This document shows, in pieces, positions 5,424 to 5,905 of a stretch of 5,905 nucleotides of DNA; position 1 is the first letter of the stretch; every line of letters starts with the position of its first letter. The stretch covers positions 1-5,905 of the forward strand of contig JAHEML010000281.1 of assembly GCA_024643705.1 (NCBI GenBank), given 5' to 3'. The notes beneath the pieces were generated by a model. The model was given only the letters and a program-made list of their open reading frames with translations, was not told the origin of the DNA and did not search any database. A program made the position numbers and the translations under genes. This stretch comes from Caldilineaceae bacterium. GTDB taxonomy: Bacteria; Chloroflexota; Anaerolineae; Caldilineales; Caldilineaceae.

Positions 5424-5905
5424 TTACACCCGGTTGGTGTGGCGCGGGGTGACGTGAGTTTCCAGGTAGGTGCGCATGGCGGCTATATCAGCTTCCATAT
5501 CGCCTGTGGTCTGAAAAGTGGGGCCAATCCCCACGATTCGTTTGGGATAGTCGAGATAGGCAAGGACAATCGGGATATCTGCGGCCTGGGCTATGCGATA
5601 GAAGCCGCTCTTCCAGCGCTCCACTTTTTTGCGGGTTCCCTCTGGGGCTAACACCAGCAGGAATTTGTCCCGCTCGCGAAACTCGGCCACCATCTGCCCC
5701 ACGATACCTTCGGGGCTTTCCCGATCTACGGCAACACCGCCCACGGCGCGCAACAGCCAGCCCAGCACAGAGGAGAATGCCTCGGCCTTTGCCATAAAAT
5801 GAATCTCCAATCCAGTCGCCAAAATAAAGGCGATGGCCCATACAGCGTCCCAATTGGAGGTGTGGGGCGCACCAGCGACGATGAATTTACCCGTGTTGGG
5901 AAATT
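5424..5905 (-). CDS. 1-acyl-sn-glycerol-3-phosphate acyltransferase family (PlsC-like), N-terminus outside window
   Basis: The last 159 codons are visible; the frame runs off the right end, so the ORF start at 5822 (a TTG inside the gene) is not real. PlsC enzymes acylate lysophosphatidic acid to phosphatidic acid at the cytoplasmic membrane. Visible motifs in order are HTSNWD (the HxxxxD catalytic pair, residues 14-19 of the fragment), a hydrophobic stretch, GGVAVDR at 55-61 (glycerophosphate-binding block with the terminal Arg), and LAPEGTRKK at about 85-93 (the EGTR block), then IPIVLAYLDYP. The HTSNWD form and apparent small size fit the short bacterial members rather than E. coli PlsC itself, so the acyl acceptor is not certain. 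The stop at 5424-5426 lies 51 bases before the dehydrogenase ATG; the two genes may share a transcript, but no functional link is evident. Confidence 0.88.
   Translation of the reverse strand, partial: FPNTGKFIVAGAPHTSNWDAVWAIAFILATGLEIHFMAKAEAFSSVLGWLLRAVGGVAVDRESPEGIVGQMVAEFRERDKFLLVLAPEGTRKKVERWKSGFYRIAQAADIPIVLAYLDYPKRIVGIGPTFQTTGDMEADIAAMRTYLETHVTPRHTNRV

Noticed and set aside
5427..5446. Hairpin at the end of the acyltransferase gene
   Set aside because: The stem is only about five base pairs and no U-tract follows.
4017..5651. 544-residue open frame on the + strand
   Set aside because: It is opposite the dehydrogenase and acyltransferase genes, has Cys/Gly/His-rich composition and no recognisable motif; a shadow frame of GC-rich genes.

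Overview
This is a GC-rich bacterial window (about 60 % by eye) with tightly packed genes on both strands and no RNA gene, transposase or CRISPR array that I can see. The organism cannot be fixed from 5.9 kb. The gene style, the unpartnered multi-pass membrane proteins and the heptanucleotide-periodic intergenic repeats resemble a filamentous Chloroflexota bacterium (Caldilineae/Anaerolineae type). This is a weak inference; cyanobacteria also carry heptanucleotide repeats.

Left part, + strand (1-851): the 3' end of a type I glutamine synthetase gene (glnA), then, after 26 bases, a complete xanthine phosphoribosyltransferase gene (xpt). They converge on the minus-strand genes across a 42-base gap (852-893).

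The rest is one long minus-strand run, read from right to left: a PlsC-type acyltransferase gene whose start lies outside the window (>5905-5424); a molybdopterin-binding large subunit of the xanthine dehydrogenase family (5372-3117); a three-helix membrane protein 6 bases downstream (3110-2718); an eight-helix membrane protein made of three units repeating every 53 residues (2649-1810); and a nitrilase-superfamily omega-amidase-like enzyme (1694-894). The nitrilase gene has its own good promoter candidate just upstream.

The most unusual content is two repeat elements built alike from different sequences. Element A (1748-1799) is a perfect 52-bp palindrome between genes. Each arm is three heptamers starting with TGA, and on the minus strand the TGA phase runs on to supply the stop codon of the preceding gene. 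Element B (about 4008-4068) is an imperfect palindrome inside the dehydrogenase gene. Its arms are three GATTGGG-like heptamers, and it is read through in frame as a proline-rich peptide linker. Because 7 is 1 modulo 3, three TGA heptamers stop all three frames, whereas a three-heptamer arm is exactly seven codons long and frame-neutral.

Metabolically, xanthine is the possible common point: Xpt salvages it to XMP, while a xanthine dehydrogenase would oxidise it to urate. Glutamine synthetase and an omega-amidase-like enzyme both touch glutamine nitrogen. The dehydrogenase's iron-sulfur and FAD partner subunits are not in the window, and its purine specificity is not proven.
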